Positions 5,917 through 5,920 of a DNA stretch of 5,920 nucleotides are shown here, one piece after another (within the stretch, counting starts at the first letter, position 1; each line of letters opens with the position of its first letter). The notes under the pieces are model-generated. The model was not told the DNA's origin and did not search any database. It saw only the letters and a program-made list of their open reading frames with translations. Location: positions 1 to 5,920 of the forward strand of contig JAEWPN010000116.1 in assembly GCA_023399455.1 (NCBI GenBank), in the 5' to 3' direction. The position numbers and the translations under genes were made by a program. This DNA is from Bacillota bacterium. GTDB lineage: Bacteria; Bacillota; Clostridia; Lachnospirales; Lachnospiraceae.

Positions 5917-5920
5917 TTTT

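Overview
The window comes from a chromosome that looks like a Firmicutes/Clostridia genome, most probably Lachnospiraceae. That assignment is inferred from the style of the genes and from the AGGAGG-type ribosome binding sites; no marker gene settles it. All four convincing genes lie on the minus strand, so transcription runs from high to low coordinates.

Region 1 (5916 to 4783) encodes a class I SAM-dependent methyltransferase of the Methyltransf_32 type. Its start lies 4 bases from the window edge. After a 97-base gap comes region 2 (4685 to 2133), a large 850-residue exported or membrane-anchored protein that I do not recognise by name. It has an N-terminal signal/anchor, a beta-rich middle that looks like a propeller, and a C-terminal domain with the layout of a C39-like cysteine peptidase. 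In that domain the positions expected to hold the catalytic Cys and His are both Ser, so it looks like a pseudo-peptidase.

Region 3 (2132 to 1971) is a compact regulatory interval. It holds a perfect 7-3-7 inverted repeat, a second copy of the same half-site, a tract of seven G, a consensus TATAAT box, a possible 19-codon leader ORF and a long dyad that could fold in the 5' UTR. It drives region 4, a two-gene operon. The first gene encodes a membrane-bound XRE-type regulator (HTH, cytoplasmic VHVG repeats, two duplicated membrane hairpins). The second starts 2 bases after the first one's stop and encodes an exported DUF4097 beta-solenoid protein with SGNI repeats. A strong intrinsic terminator at 121-146 closes the operon. 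By analogy with LiaG/YvlB-type DUF4097 proteins, the pair is plausibly an envelope-sensing or envelope-stress module, with the regulator acting as a one-component membrane sensor.

The most interesting points are the doubly substituted C39-like domain, the regulatory interval ahead of the HTH gene, and the exact 21-base repeat encoding the two NAWHPAW turns of the regulator. The first 120 bases hold no gene I can support.
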